Assembly: GCA_001599915.1 (NCBI GenBank)
Contig: BCIG01000006.1
Location: 1-64,000, forward strand
Source of the DNA: Symbiotaphrina buchneri
Lineage: Eukaryota; Ascomycota; Symbiotaphrinales; Symbiotaphrinaceae
Direction: 5' to 3'
DNA: 64,000 bases
Made by a program: the position numbers and the translations under genes. Positions within the stretch are counted from its first letter, which is position 1, and each line of letters starts with the position of its first letter. This document shows, piece by piece, positions 24,585-35,534 of this stretch. The notes below the pieces were generated by a model that was not told the origin of the DNA, searched no databases, and worked only from the letters and a program-made list of their open reading frames with translations.

Positions 24585-26024
24585 ATGGCAGCTTCCCTCA
24601 TTGCCCCCATCCAGAAGCTCTTTGCCAGCAAGACCAGTCCAAGCATGGCCGCCACTCCCTCAATGCCCACCGTCTTCTACGGCACCCTGATCCACTCTCT
24701 CGGGCCCTCGAGTCTCGAAGTCATCGAAAAAGGCCTGCTGGTCGTGGACATCTCCGGCAAAATCGTGCTGCTTCTCAAGAATGTCGAAAAGGACAACATC
24801 CCCGCTCTCCTTTCCGAGCACAAAATCACCGACACGGCCTCCGCGCCCAAACTGCCCATCCGTGTCCTATCGCGCGGGCAGTTTCTCGTGCCGGGCTTCA
24901 TCGACACGCACAACCACGCGCCGCAGTGGACGCAGCGGGGGACAGGGCGGGGCAAAGTGATCATGGACTGGCTGAACCAAGTGACGTTCCCGCACGAGGC
25001 CAAGTTCGCGGACCCGGAGTACGCACGCACGACGTACGCCAGCTGTGTACGCGGGTTTCTGGCGCAGGGCGTGACGACGGCGAGCTACTACGGCAGCCTG
25101 CACGGCGAGGCAACCAAGATCCTGGCCGATACGTGCCTGGAGCTCGGCCAGCGTGCGCTGGTGGGAAAGTGCAATATGCACCGCAACGCGCCCGACTGGT
25201 ACCGCGATCAAACTGTGGAGGAGAGCCTAAGCGTGACCGAGGACTTCATCGCGTATGTCCGCAGCATCGATCCAAGGGGGGAGCTGGTGATCCCCATCTT
25301 GACGCCCCGGTTCGCCATCTCGTGCAACCAGGAGTGCCTGGCGGGGCTGGGCAAGATCGCGGCGAAGAACCCAGATCTGCCGATCCAGACGCACTTCGAC
25401 GAGGCAGACCAGGAGATGGTCATCACCAAGGAGCTGTTCCCGGAGTTTGATAACGAGGCCGACCTGTACGAGCACTTTGGCCTGCTGAACGAGCGCTCGA
25501 TCCTGGCGCATTGCATCTACTGCAACGAGTACGAGATCGGCCGCCTGCAGGAGCTCGACTGCGGCATCGCCCATTGCCCCGTCAGCAACACGACCGGCGG
25601 CGCATTTGGCGCCGCGCCCATCCGCGGGTATCTGAAGCGCGAGATGAAGGTCGGCCTGGGCACGGACAGCGGCGGCGGGTACTCGTCCAGCATCATCGAC
25701 GCGATGCGGCAGGCCTTTGTCGTGTCGAATTCGAGAAAGTCGCTCATGCATGAGGAGGATGCGAGTCTGTCGTTGGATGAGTGCTTCTATCTGGCGACCC
25801 TTGGTGGGGCAAAGGTGTGCTGTCTGGACGGAAAGGTGGGCAGCTTTGCGCAGGGTAAGGAATTCGATGCGTTGGAGATCCATACCGTTGGTGATGCGGC
25901 GGGCATCACCACCCCGGTCGAGAAGGAGGATGATACCAAGACGATCTTTGAGAAGTTCTTGATGAGCGGCGATGACAGGAATATAGTCAATGTCTGGGTT
26001 AAGGGCCGGCAAGTGAAAGGATGA
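24585..26024 (+). CDS. Guanine deaminase
   Basis: Single exon, 479 aa. Guanine deaminase hydrolyses guanine to xanthine and ammonia, feeding purine catabolism. Amidohydrolase metal ligands are visible: the HxH motif in PGFIDTHNHAPQW, His in QTHFDEADQE, His in RSILAHCIYCNE and the late Asp in KVGLGTDSGGGYSSS. GKCNMHRNAPDWYRD and AHCPVSNTTGG are further characteristic guanine-deaminase segments. The N-terminus carries about 25 extra residues before FYGTLIHSL; starts at 24645 or 24663 (MAATPSMPTVFYG) are possible and would give the usual 450-460 aa. The paired permease gene points the opposite way. Confidence 0.95.
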   Translation: MAASLIAPIQKLFASKTSPSMAATPSMPTVFYGTLIHSLGPSSLEVIEKGLLVVDISGKIVLLLKNVEKDNIPALLSEHKITDTASAPKLPIRVLSRGQFLVPGFIDTHNHAPQWTQRGTGRGKVIMDWLNQVTFPHEAKFADPEYARTTYASCVRGFLAQGVTTASYYGSLHGEATKILADTCLELGQRALVGKCNMHRNAPDWYRDQTVEESLSVTEDFIAYVRSIDPRGELVIPILTPRFAISCNQECLAGLGKIAAKNPDLPIQTHFDEADQEMVITKELFPEFDNEADLYEHFGLLNERSILAHCIYCNEYEIGRLQELDCGIAHCPVSNTTGGAFGAAPIRGYLKREMKVGLGTDSGGGYSSSIIDAMRQAFVVSNSRKSLMHEEDASLSLDECFYLATLGGAKVCCLDGKVGSFAQGKEFDALEIHTVGDAAGITTPVEKEDDTKTIFEKFLMSGDDRNIVNVWVKGRQVKG

Positions 26025-26303
26025 GTGGCTAAGCTATGTAAGAATCCACGTTTTGGGAACCGTGGGTTAGCAGGAAAAAAAGCATTGGATGGAAATATAC
26101 TACTGTCAGATTCACTATAGCAGGGCGCGCTTGCCGAGTAATATTGGCAAGCAATGTCAAAATAGATTATGTCAATTGTAGTACCTGCCATCAGTATATA
26201 CATGTAATTGATGCAACTACTCCACGAACATCTTGATCCCATCTCTGTTTCATCCCTTACGAGGCTTGTACCATTAACCATGCTCAACTTCCCACCGCCA
26301 CCA

Positions 26304-29300
26304 TCAGCTCACCGTCAAACTAAACGGCTCCATAAGGGAAACATCCACCTCCAACGTGACCGTCCCCGCCGTCTGATTCCACACACGCTGCACAGTCTGG
26401 CTTCCAATCACCACCGGCTTCGGCCGCACCCTCTGCCCCAACAGCGTAATCTGCGCAATACTCACATTCCCCATATCATACCCAAAAGTCCCATTCATGC
26501 TGAGCGTGCTTCCATCCCACGCAAACACAATCTCCGACGTCGCCGGCTGCTCCAGCGAATCGCCATCATCTAAATACAAGCTCCCAGACGCCGTGCCATC
26601 AAGACCCGGCGCAACGACGATATTGAAATCCACCTGCCTTAGTGCAGTGGTCGTCATAGCCGACGCTACGCGCAGCGGCACGATCGCGCCGCCGCGGATA
26701 TGCAGCGGGATAGCTGTGAAGGGCACTTCGGGAAGGGAAATCCAGGCGGCATTGCCGCGGACCTGCTCGCCCGTGAAGAAGTCGTAGAAGACGTCGTCGG
26801 GCAGGTAGATGTCGACGCTGGTGGCGTTTTCTACGGTGACGGGGCTGACGAGGATGCTGGGCCCGAAGAAGTACTGGTATTGGATGTCGCTGGTGTTGGG
26901 GTCGGAGGGGTAGAGGAACCATAGTGCGGAGATGGAGGGCGTGCCGTCGACGGTCTGCGTGTGGAAGGCGGTGTAGAAGTAGTCGAGCAGTCGGTAGCGT
27001 GCGTCGATGGCAACTTTGGCGGCAGCGGCGACGAGTGGCCATTGGTAGAACTCTTGGTTGATGGAGGCTGTGTCGGCGTGGTTGCGGTAGAAGGGGTAGA
27101 AGGCTCCGAGCATCGCCCAGCGAGCACATAGGAGCTCGGTTGTGTTCAAGGCATAGCTGAGGGTGTTAATTGAGAAAGGATTTAGAGGTCAGGTGAGAAG
27201 ACTCACCCGCAGACGTCTGAACCAACCATCGGCAGTTGGAAGATACCCGCGAACTCGATCATCTCTGGGATGGATACCAAGTAAAAACTCCATTGGGACG
27301 CGTTGTCGCCTAACCAATGTCCAACCTTACTTCCTGCACCGGCGAACGTCGACCGCGTAATGACCCTAGGCCTGACTGTTGGCCTGCGGCTGAGCAGAGC
27401 ATTGCGCGATGTCGTCGACATCATCGTGCCATACAGGTTATGCGTATCGTATTGCACATAGCCACCATACTCTACCAGATCTGTGTTGAGCGTCTTATTG
27501 CTGAGACTACCTGCGGCATTTTGAATCATGTACGGTGGATTAATCAAGTCCCGACCTGGCAGGCCGAGCATCGACCTTGTTGTTTGGCGTTTTGTGGGTG
27601 GTTGAAAGTCGGCAGGGAATCCTGGGAGAGGATACGGAGGTGAGCGGACAGGAGGAGGCGCAGGTGGATAATCATTGGCTACTGCAAAGCCAGCGGGATC
27701 AGAGCAAGGATAGTTGCAGAAATTGGATGCCTGGAAAAGGTTAGGGAGTACATCAGCAAGTTGACTTTGAGACACACCTCGTTCATATCGATCCAGAGAG
27801 CGTCAATGTCGACACCGGTAAACTCATTGAAGAATGTGTCAAACTCATAGTTCCAGTAAGCTTGTGTCTGAGGATTGAACCAGTCTGGAAAAGCCGTGAC
27901 ACCGGGCCAGACTACTCCTTGGTATATGGAGCCGTTGGATAAGGTCAGGAAGATGCCTTCTGCGGCTCCCCGGTTGAAGGGATCATAGTTTTGATAGGCC
28001 ACAGCAGGATCGACCATCCTGATCGACGTATATCAGATTAGATATAAAATGATCTGAGAGCGTCTCCTTACATGACGTAATGTTGATCGTGATCGTGCAG
28101 ATACGTGACTAATTCCTGCATCTTTTCCAAGGGGAAGCGTTCAGGGTCAAGCGTGAATACTTTTCGTTCATTCATATAATCTGATCTTTATGTAAGATCG
28201 ATCTTTCTGTGATCTAGATCAGGTACGTACCAATATCTGTCCATAGGGTCTCAAGCGGAATACCAGCCATGCTGTAATTGTACACCACCTGCGCCAACTC
28301 AATGTAATCTCCTGATGAAGTCGTCAGCAGGCTTTGGTCAATAACACGAGATCATAGATTATCACTCACGATATCCGTACTTGCACTGCTCAAACCTTTG
28401 ATCTTATGTGTTAGCTTTGATATCTCGATGCAAATTTTACGTAAGGTGGGGGTGGAGATATACCCAAAGCCCCAGTAGGGCATCATCGCCGGTGGTTGTA
28501 CCACTTGGCTGTACTGCCTCGCCACATCCAAAGGACCGGGTCCCGCAAGAAAATACAAATCCACAATGCCTCCAAGAGTGTTGTACTCAAGGTATTGGCC
28601 AGTCTCCTGGGTATTGTTGATCTTGATATCCATGCCGTTCGAGTTGAGGAGGAAAACTCCATGCGTATTATTCCCGCCACGGTGATCAAAATAGACAGGA
28701 TGGTTTCCATATAGATTCGTTCCGCCAGGGATTTCATAAGCTGAACTGTATCAGTAGCATCCCTCTTACGTTGGGAAAGTGTAAAGTTACCATCTGCACA
28801 TGTTAGCTCACCACCTGTTTCCGTTACATGAGCACTTACCTCGACTCCACAGCGTGCGCGTGTAGTTCGTATAATTCAACCTGAAAGGATCCGTATGTTC
28901 GCCCAGGCCATACAGCACCGGTACCTGGGGCAACTGCGTCCGAAGCCTTAGATACTGGCTTTCAAACACCAGCGCCGCGCCGGATGTGTTGAAGAGCGTC
29001 TCTCCAGTCGCTTTGCGCTGTACCGCAAAAGAAAAAGGGCTAGTGACAATACTGAACTCCAGGGCTGCAGCAGAGGCAAGGCAGCTTTCGCTGGCATTGG
29101 GCCGGGGAAAGACGGATGATGGGACCTGGTAGACTTGTTCAAGCGCATCGTAGATTTTCACGTGGAGACGGGTTTCTGCAGCGCGAGTCAGGCTCTGAAG
29201 GGGGCGATGGAGCAAGATGCACCTACCGGTTTGGTACTCGACCAGCAGCTTTAGATTGGGAAGATCGTAGCCATAGGCATCGCAGGCGTCACCGGCTAAT

Positions 29301-29431
29301 GTCAGATCGGCGGTGAATGAGGTTGGGTTTTGCACCAGATTCGATGCGACATAACCAGGGCAGCTGTCTATGTTTGCTGCAGAGCAAGTCACTGAAATGA
29401 GCAGCAGGCCGAAAGCCTTCACAGTGATCAT
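26304..29431 (-). CDS. Secreted GH31 alpha-glucosidase, ten exons including a 3-nt micro-exon
   Basis: Exons: 29431-29227, 29175-28840, 28793-28791, 28740-28464, 28395-28370, 28311-28231, 28180-28072, 28018-27778, 27730-27207, 27156-26304; 884 aa in frame. A signal peptide ([18 protein letters not shown]) leads into the GH31 N-domain. The catalytic nucleophile is in [17 protein letters not shown] and the acid/base region is [25 protein letters not shown]-type barrel strands and the distal beta-sandwich ([16 protein letters not shown]) complete the fold. It releases glucose from maltose or other alpha-glucosides outside the cell. All introns are GT-AG and 46-68 nt. Exon 3 (ATG) completes the Asp-Ala pair of the conserved [14 protein letters not shown]; skipping it stays in frame but removes that Asp. 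Exon 5 is only 26 nt. Confidence 0.94.
28791..28793 (-). other. Predicted 3-nt micro-exon of the GH31 gene
   Basis: On the minus strand the bases read cag-ATG-gtaact, with consensus splice sites on both sides. The flanking introns would be 46 nt (28839-28794) and 50 nt (28790-28741), matching the other introns of this gene. A single 99-nt intron would also be in frame but would give SRAYEIP in place of the conserved SRDAYEIP. Confidence 0.65.
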
Positions 29432-30493
29432 TGTTGCAATTGCAATTCCCCAAAGCTAGAGTCCGAGGTAGTATTACGAGGTGCTGTTCGAGGGCAGCCT
29501 GGGCTAAATAACTACTAGTGCCTCTCTTCTGTCATTCTTCTTGATCGCGGACTTCGGCCCCACCGTCAGGCATCACATCTGCTGACTCGGAGCTGCGACC
29601 CCGCAGCACTTGAGCCGAGGATCCCTGCATCTTTTCGCAGCTACTTTGGCACTAGCAACTGATCATCAGGCACCGGTTCAGACAGAATGCCGGCGGAGCC
29701 GTCGACCAAGTACTCAGCCTATAGAAGTCCTGCAAGTAACGTTACTTGTCCTTGAAACCGTGCCATTACTGGATCCTGGGCAAAGCCTCTTCGGATCACA
29801 AAAGCAGACAGGAAAACGTTAGCTTCCATAACACTCGGTCGCCGCCAAAATGGGAATTGCCCGGTTGTGAGCGCCATTACATAGCGGTGTGGCGGTGTGG
29901 GACTGCGATTATGCCGAGACAAGTGCGGGGTAAGCAGGACACCAAGAGCAAGGCAGCTGCGAATGGCACTTGGCGGCAAGAGCATTCCCCTCGGCGATCC
30001 AAACGTGTATCTTGTAATACTTGACGATCCATTGGATATGCTGAGTATACCCTTTGCTCAGTGGAGGAAGATGAAAATCGGAGACCGGTCCCATGGTAGA
30101 GTCTCAATGGTAGAACATTTGCTAGGTCTCCGCAGTGGAGCGGCAATCTAAGACTGGAATGACCTTCCAATTTCAATGCATCTCAAATGACCAAGCGTAA
30201 TCGGAAAAGGCAGAGAAACTGAGATTGGTTTGATCCAAACATTTGTTCTTATAAGTGTGGGTTCCAACTCTAGTCTGTACTCGTTCAAATGCCGATCCGA
30301 TTCAGGGGCGTGTTTGGCATGTTTGCCTCGCGCAAGTGACTGTCATGGCGACGTCATACCGGACAGCAACTGCCTTGTTGCAGCCAATGCGAACCTTCTG
30401 TTCCAACCTACACACCAAAGCTCCAACTACGAAGTGAAACGATTATCATCCTCAACCTACCTCCAAACCAATTCATACGAAAACGACATCACA
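29432..30493. other. Divergent intergenic region, nothing specific seen
   Basis: About 1.06 kb between the alpha-glucosidase start and a small plus-strand gene. It should contain both promoters. No convincing AmyR-type or CreA-type pair was picked out. Confidence 0.45.
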
Positions 30494-30929
30494 ATGGCAT
30501 CTCGCATCCTCTCCCGCTTCAGCACCAACCCTCGCCTGATCCTCTCTCGGCCCCGCGCCACGCCACTTAGTACGCCTCTCCACCCTTCGTCTTTCCTCCT
30601 CCCATCCCAACCTCGACTAACCCGCTAACTCTCTCCCAGGCCTTCCCTCTCGCGCTCTCACCGCGCACTACGCCACCTCCGGCAAACAGCCCTCGACATC
30701 ACAAGAAGAGCAACACGTGAAAGCCGACCGGGCGACCGAGGGCGGGGCGTCGGGCGGCAACCCGTCGGTGCAGTCGCCCATCTCGGGCGCGAGCGGGAAC
30801 CCGCAGACGACGAGCGAGCAGGGGCCCTCGGACGAGCAGGTCAAGCGCGATCCGAAGGAGAGTGATGCGGAGAAGCGGAAGCATGTTGAGAGTCAGGGAC
30901 AGAAACCGCTGGATCCGGCGGATAAGTAG
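30494..30929 (+). CDS. Small protein with mitochondrial-type N-terminus, function unknown
   Basis: Two exons (30494-30569, 30640-30929; 70-nt intron) give 121 aa. The N-terminus MASRILSRFSTNPRLILSRP is Arg/Ser/Leu-rich without acids, and the splice leads to SLPSRALTAHYATSGKQ, a plausible cleavage region. The rest is strongly hydrophilic: ADRATEGGASGGNPSVQSP, SDEQVKRDPKESDAEKRKHVE and C-terminal KPLDPADK. It is probably disordered, with no hydrophobic helix. Proteins of this type are common in fungi but I do not recognise a named family. Confidence 0.7.
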
Positions 30930-31299
30930 ATGAGGCGGAGAGTTGGGTTGAGATATGGAGGAGGGAGAAGGGAGATTGAGTATATGAGATGAATTCCTCG
31001 TGACTGGGAAGTCGTTTAGACGCACTGCTGTTGATGGGTCGTGGGACCAGCGGCTGCTTTATCTTCGAAAAGCATACAGAAATTGCACTCGGCATGTCAC
31101 ATCAAGACCTGGCAGTTACAACCCACAAACATTTTCCAACTGCTCCTTCCTCATTCTGACAAGTCCGGAAGCCGCCATCTCCATGTCGATGCCAATTCCC
31201 AGGATAAGCTTGACCTGGCCAGCCATCCTTTCGTGCAACAGTAGAACGCTTGATTCGGTCTTTGACCCCTGCCAGCTGCTCGATAGATCTTTTAGCGAC
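30930..31299. other. Intergenic region
   Basis: About 370 bp downstream of the small gene. An open minus-strand frame (31343-31116) resembles nothing I know and may be a remnant associated with the neighbouring SDR pseudogene. Confidence 0.4.
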
Positions 31300-31632
31300 T
31301 CAGACAATGCACGCCTTGATGTGAAAAGGGTTTCTGACTTCAATTATCCGGCATTCTTCGATGGGGCCTTGAAGCACATACGCCACGTTGCGAACTAGAA
31401 GACCAACTTTTGCCTCCAGCTTTCGAGAGAAGTTGCGATGGTCTTTTGTACCTCGGCTTCTGAAGCTGTCACGTTGAGAGTGAGAATGATGGTTCCGATG
31501 TCTTCGAGGGAGGCGATTTTGGTTGGGTTCTTTCTCACCTAGTTCAAGAGCTGCCTTGCCGACTTCGTGGCCAAAGCCAGATAAGAGGCCTATTGTGATG
31601 AACCATGTGATTTTGGTAATCAGTAATGGCAC
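31300..31632 (-). pseudogene. Decayed short-chain dehydrogenase (SDR) fragment
   Basis: Pieces of an SDR N-terminal half are readable in two minus-strand frames. First comes TWFITIGLLSGFGHEVGKAA, a degraded TWFITGASSGFG loop. Then NPTKIASLEDIGTIILTLNV is read in a shifted frame (normal form RNPxKLxxLExLGAxxLxLDV). Then VAYVLQGPIEECRIIEVRN returns to the first frame (normal form NNAGYVLxGPIEEC). At least two frame changes, a short deletion before NPTK, and loss of the whole catalytic half with Tyr-x-x-x-Lys mark it as a pseudogene. No second SDR of this class is in the window to act as donor. Confidence 0.7.
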
Positions 31633-31734
31633 GCCCCTGTTTTGGGTAACTGCAACGCCTCTCTCACAAGAAAAGTGCGACTTGGTGGAAGACTAATCCC
31701 GCTTTGATATATGTATAGATATATGAACAGGTAT

Positions 31735-31975
31735 AAGATGGTGTCCTGATCGATTTATCAATTAACCAGTCAATCCATCACAGAGATAAACCAGATAGAT
31801 ATGATATGATGAGATATAATGTCAATATATAGATAGATCTGATATATGACACCCTGGATCAGGTTATTGGTTGATTGACCTGTCTGTCACGGAGATTAAC
31901 CGGATAGATGAGATACGATGTTGATAGGGCTATGATGTTAATATACAGATAGATAGATACGATACAATGCAGATG
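31735..31975. repeat. Diverged ~109-bp tandem duplication, AT-rich with GATA runs
   Basis: Two copies offset by 109 bp share, for example, TCACAGAGATAAACCAGATA (from 31778) and TCACGGAGATTAACCGGATA (from 31887), with GATAGATA-like runs in each. The differences are mostly transitions. The block is much more AT-rich than the flanking genes. Confidence 0.6.
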
Positions 31976-32442
31976 GATCAGAGGGTGTGTGGTAACCAAA
32001 AATCGGGGCGTGCGATTACCGATTACCCAAGATTTTTCGGTGTTGCAACTATCAAGACATATGGCCCCCGATTACCGGTACATGATATATACAGTTAGGG
32101 CGGCATGGGGCATCACACCACTCATTTTGAACTGGGCCTGATACAGCTTCTAAAGTCCCTTAAGTCCTTGACCCACATTCATACGAGGGACGTTTGATCA
32201 TGGTGAAGTGGTTATTCGAGCGCAAGGGAGATGACATTGGCCTGTCTGTGCGGCAATTAATAATCTTCCTCCGCTGGAGTTTATCTTATCGCCGCCTCGT
32301 AACTCCGCTTCAAAATTAGTGACTCGGAATTTGACCGCTGGTCATCCCTCAAGATTATCTCCACTTTTGTCGGGCTGTATAGTCTCATCAACGCTGTATG
32401 TCCCCACGAAGGTCAAGCTCCTGCCAATCTTCATCCATCAGC
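31976..32442. other. Intergenic region upstream of the Zn2Cys6 gene
   Basis: About 470 bp without a recognised gene. It should hold the promoter of the regulator starting at 32443. Confidence 0.45.
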
Positions 32443-35223
32443 ATGCCAGTTGAAGCCGCCATGTTGGAAAACGAAGCTGAGACACAGCAAACGCCGCGTA
32501 AACGCCGCCGGCTTGTCATTTCATGTACACAATGCCACCAACGAAAGAAGAAGGTCAGTTGTTGATCTCCTTGGACTAGATACTCTCACTGACTGCCTCT
32601 GCAGTGTAACCGTGGCCAGCCGTGTTCCGGTTGTGTTACCCGCGGCACCCCATGGGAATGTTACTATGAGGCCAGTTCCCGAAAGTATGTTCGGTGTTTT
32701 CTATGTCGTCTGTGAGCTTTCGATGATTGACTTCAAGTTATAGACCAATCAAGCACGATGGTGCGGCAAAACCGAACAATTCCAGTATCGAAGTCTTGTC
32801 TGCCGAGAGGGCCGCTGGACTTAGATCTCCATCAACGTACAAGCCCGATGGAGACCTGTTCGGTTACTCGTCCGTCAACCGATATAGTTCCATGGCCATC
32901 CTGAACAAGGTAAATCTCGAGCCAAACTGTTTGATCATACATTTGTTGACAATCTTACAGCTTGAACTGAACGCCGCAACCCCCGACTGCCTAGATGCTA
33001 AACTGGGTTGCCTCATTCGCGACAGTGCTCGAAAGCAGTATCAGAGTATCGTCCGCCGTCTACCCCCTCGTCCCTACTGCAAGATCCTGGTTGATCTATA
33101 TTTCGACGATGTCAACTGGATTTACTACTCCCTCGAACAAGGCACGTTCCTTCAGCTCTTGGAGACATGGTGGGCCAATGCTTTCGAAATCTTGTCCGCG
33201 ACACAGCGGGGTACCACCCCTGGCGAACTGCATTCGTTTCCTGCACTCCTGTTCCAGGTGCTTGCACTGGCTTTGCAGTTTCTTCCTCCCGACTACGATC
33301 CGTCACTGGAAGACCTGAAGCAAGGTACTGGTCAGTCCTTCATTGATCTCTCCGAGGAGTTCAGCGAGTGCGCCGTTTCCATCACATCGTTGCTTGGGAG
33401 TGCCAAACCATCGCTTGTCAGTGTCCAGGCGAACTTTCTTCGGGCGTCTTGGTTGAAGAATACTGGTCGGATCACAGCATCCTGGCATGCACTCGGACAG
33501 GCCATCAAGTAAGGACCCCATTTTCTTTCAGCACAATGCTAATGAGATCTACTATAGACAAGCACAAGAATTAGGTTTCCATACAGAAAGTACAACCCAC
33601 ACTCCGTATGCCACCGGCCAAACACTCGAAGAGCTCTGGACTGTCGAACTTCGCAAACGTGTATGGATCAATTTATACATCTGGGACTCGTACGTCTCTT
33701 GCTATCCTCTGGGTGCTATATCTGATCAGATCAACAGACACATGGCCATGATCCTTGGTCGTCCTATGACCATCAACCTTGCTGATTGCACCACCACTCC
33801 ACCACGAGACTGCAACTTTCCGCCTCCTTCCGCTCTCAGCACGACCCTCCCACTCACATCCGGCCCAGCCATCCCACCAACGCCGCTCACCGAACGACTC
33901 CTACAATACACTCTCTCCCTCGAGATCCCTTCCATCCGCTCGCTGGAGCACCAAGGCCCCTCACCCATTGATCCATCACAAATCACAGAACTGCACAAAC
34001 GGACGCTGGCCTTCCGGGACTCGCTGCCAGCAACACACCGTCTTACAAACCCCGACACACGCTACGACGCCATCTGCCCGTTCCTCCCCGCACAGCGCGA
34101 GACGCTCGAGTGCCTACCGCAGCTAGTGATCCTCGGTATCCACCGACCCTTCATCAGCACCCTCCCGTCCAGCCGAGCCGCCGCCTTCGCCGCCGCGCTG
34201 GCTATCCTCGACTCTCAAGCCCGGCTCTTCCGGATCGTCAAACTCCAGCACTACAAGCTGTACAGTCTCTCCTTCCTCACCTTCGACGCCGCCGTGCTAC
34301 TCGCCGCTCTCGTGCTTAGCCGTCCCATCACTGCGACACCAGCAGCACCACCCAGTGGCGTGTCTCAATGGGACTCGGAAGGCCTGGCCGTCGACAACGA
34401 GAGGGTCCTGCGCACGTTACACGATGCCCGCGGGCGTCTGTACATCCTCGGCCAGCGCTACGAGCTGGCGCGCAGTGGCGCCTCGATTCTAAGCCGTCTG
34501 GAACCGCTGGTGCAGAAGGCGTTGAGCAAGAAGGAGGTATTGCCCCTCTCCGGTGGAGCAGACAGCGACGGCGGGCCGCAAGTCCTAGACTTCCAGATCG
34601 ATCCAGCTATGATGGGCCCGGAGGAAACGGGTAGCCAGCCTTCTTCAAACGCCACCCCTGGCTCCGGCGCATCATACCCATCACTACCCTCTGCTCCGTC
34701 CTCCTCCTCATCCTCCACCGTCCTGTCCAGCAGCATCGCCGGCCCCACCACCGCAAACACAGTCCTCACCACCACAACCCCTCTCTCCTCCCTCTCCTCC
34801 CTCTCCTCCCTCCCATCCTCCCTCCCATCCTCCCTCCCCACCTATCCCTCCTCCCTCCCCTCCTTTCCCTCCACCACTTCCATATCTGCGCCCATCTCTG
34901 CGCCCACCTCCGCTCCCGTCTCCGCCTCCCTCTCTACTTCCACCGAGCCCTTATCAACATCATGGCAACAACACCAAACGGTCTTCGACCTGGACACGAC
35001 CCCCGAGCTGGGCGAGTTCGGCATGGACGACCTGCTGCCGCTCGTGCCTCTGCCCGCTGATGAAGCGGAATACTTTGAGAATTGCCTCCGGGATGCGAGT
35101 CTGTGGGAACTGTTCGATTTCAATGTCCCCGTGCCCGTGCAGGAGGGCGGGCAGGAGGGTGCGGTTACGGGGTTGCCGCCTGGGAGTGGGAGTGGACCAG
35201 CTGGGGAGGGGGATGGGGAGTGA
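32443..35223 (+). CDS. Zn2Cys6 transcription factor with fungal-specific regulatory domain
   Basis: Five exons (32443-32553, 32605-32684, 32744-32909, 32961-33508, 33558-35223) give 856 aa. A basic patch (TPRKRRRL) precedes the binuclear cluster CTQCHQRKKKCNRGQPCSGC, whose sixth Cys is in TPWECYYE; spacing is C-2-C-6-C-5-C-2-C-8-C. An intron interrupts the cluster, as is common in fungal C6 genes. The middle homology region contains YFDDVNWIYYSLEQGTFLQL and WTVELRKRVWINLYIWDS. The C-terminal third is a low-complexity Ser/Leu/Pro/Thr segment, then an acidic tail (DLLPLVPLPADEAEYFENC) likely to be the activation domain. The target is unknown. The nearest enzyme gene is the GH31 alpha-glucosidase 3 kb away. 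Confidence 0.93.
34778..34872. repeat. Polypyrimidine tandem repeat inside the regulator gene
   Basis: About 95 bp of nearly uninterrupted C/T on the plus strand, built from CTCCCT and CTCCCATC-like units. It encodes Ser-Ser-Leu and Pro-Ser-Ser-Leu repeats. The strand asymmetry makes length variation and H-DNA formation plausible. Confidence 0.75.
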
Positions 35224-35534
35224 ATAAGGTGAATCGGAGAGGTTGAGGTGGTATTATAAAGGGCTGTTTTGGTTGAAGGGACGGGTTGCACTCGCAGGTG
35301 AATGGCGTTGCTGGTTAGGTCGGATGCATCTGTTATGCTATGCTGCTCTAGTACAAATACCGGTCCGAGTCTTTTGGCAGGACGTGCATGGTTCATCTGA
35401 GAAGCTTCTTCTTCTGTCAACTGTTGGGCCATAATAATAACAGTTGCGCAGGTAGTCAGAACATCATCTACCCACCCCACCCTTCCTCGGCGACCTGCCT
35501 AACCCACACATTCATTCCCCCTCATGTCCCTCAC
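35224..35534. other. Convergent intergenic region
   Basis: 311 bp between the stop codons of the regulator and the aminopeptidase. It serves only as 3' UTR sequence as far as can be seen. Confidence 0.55.
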
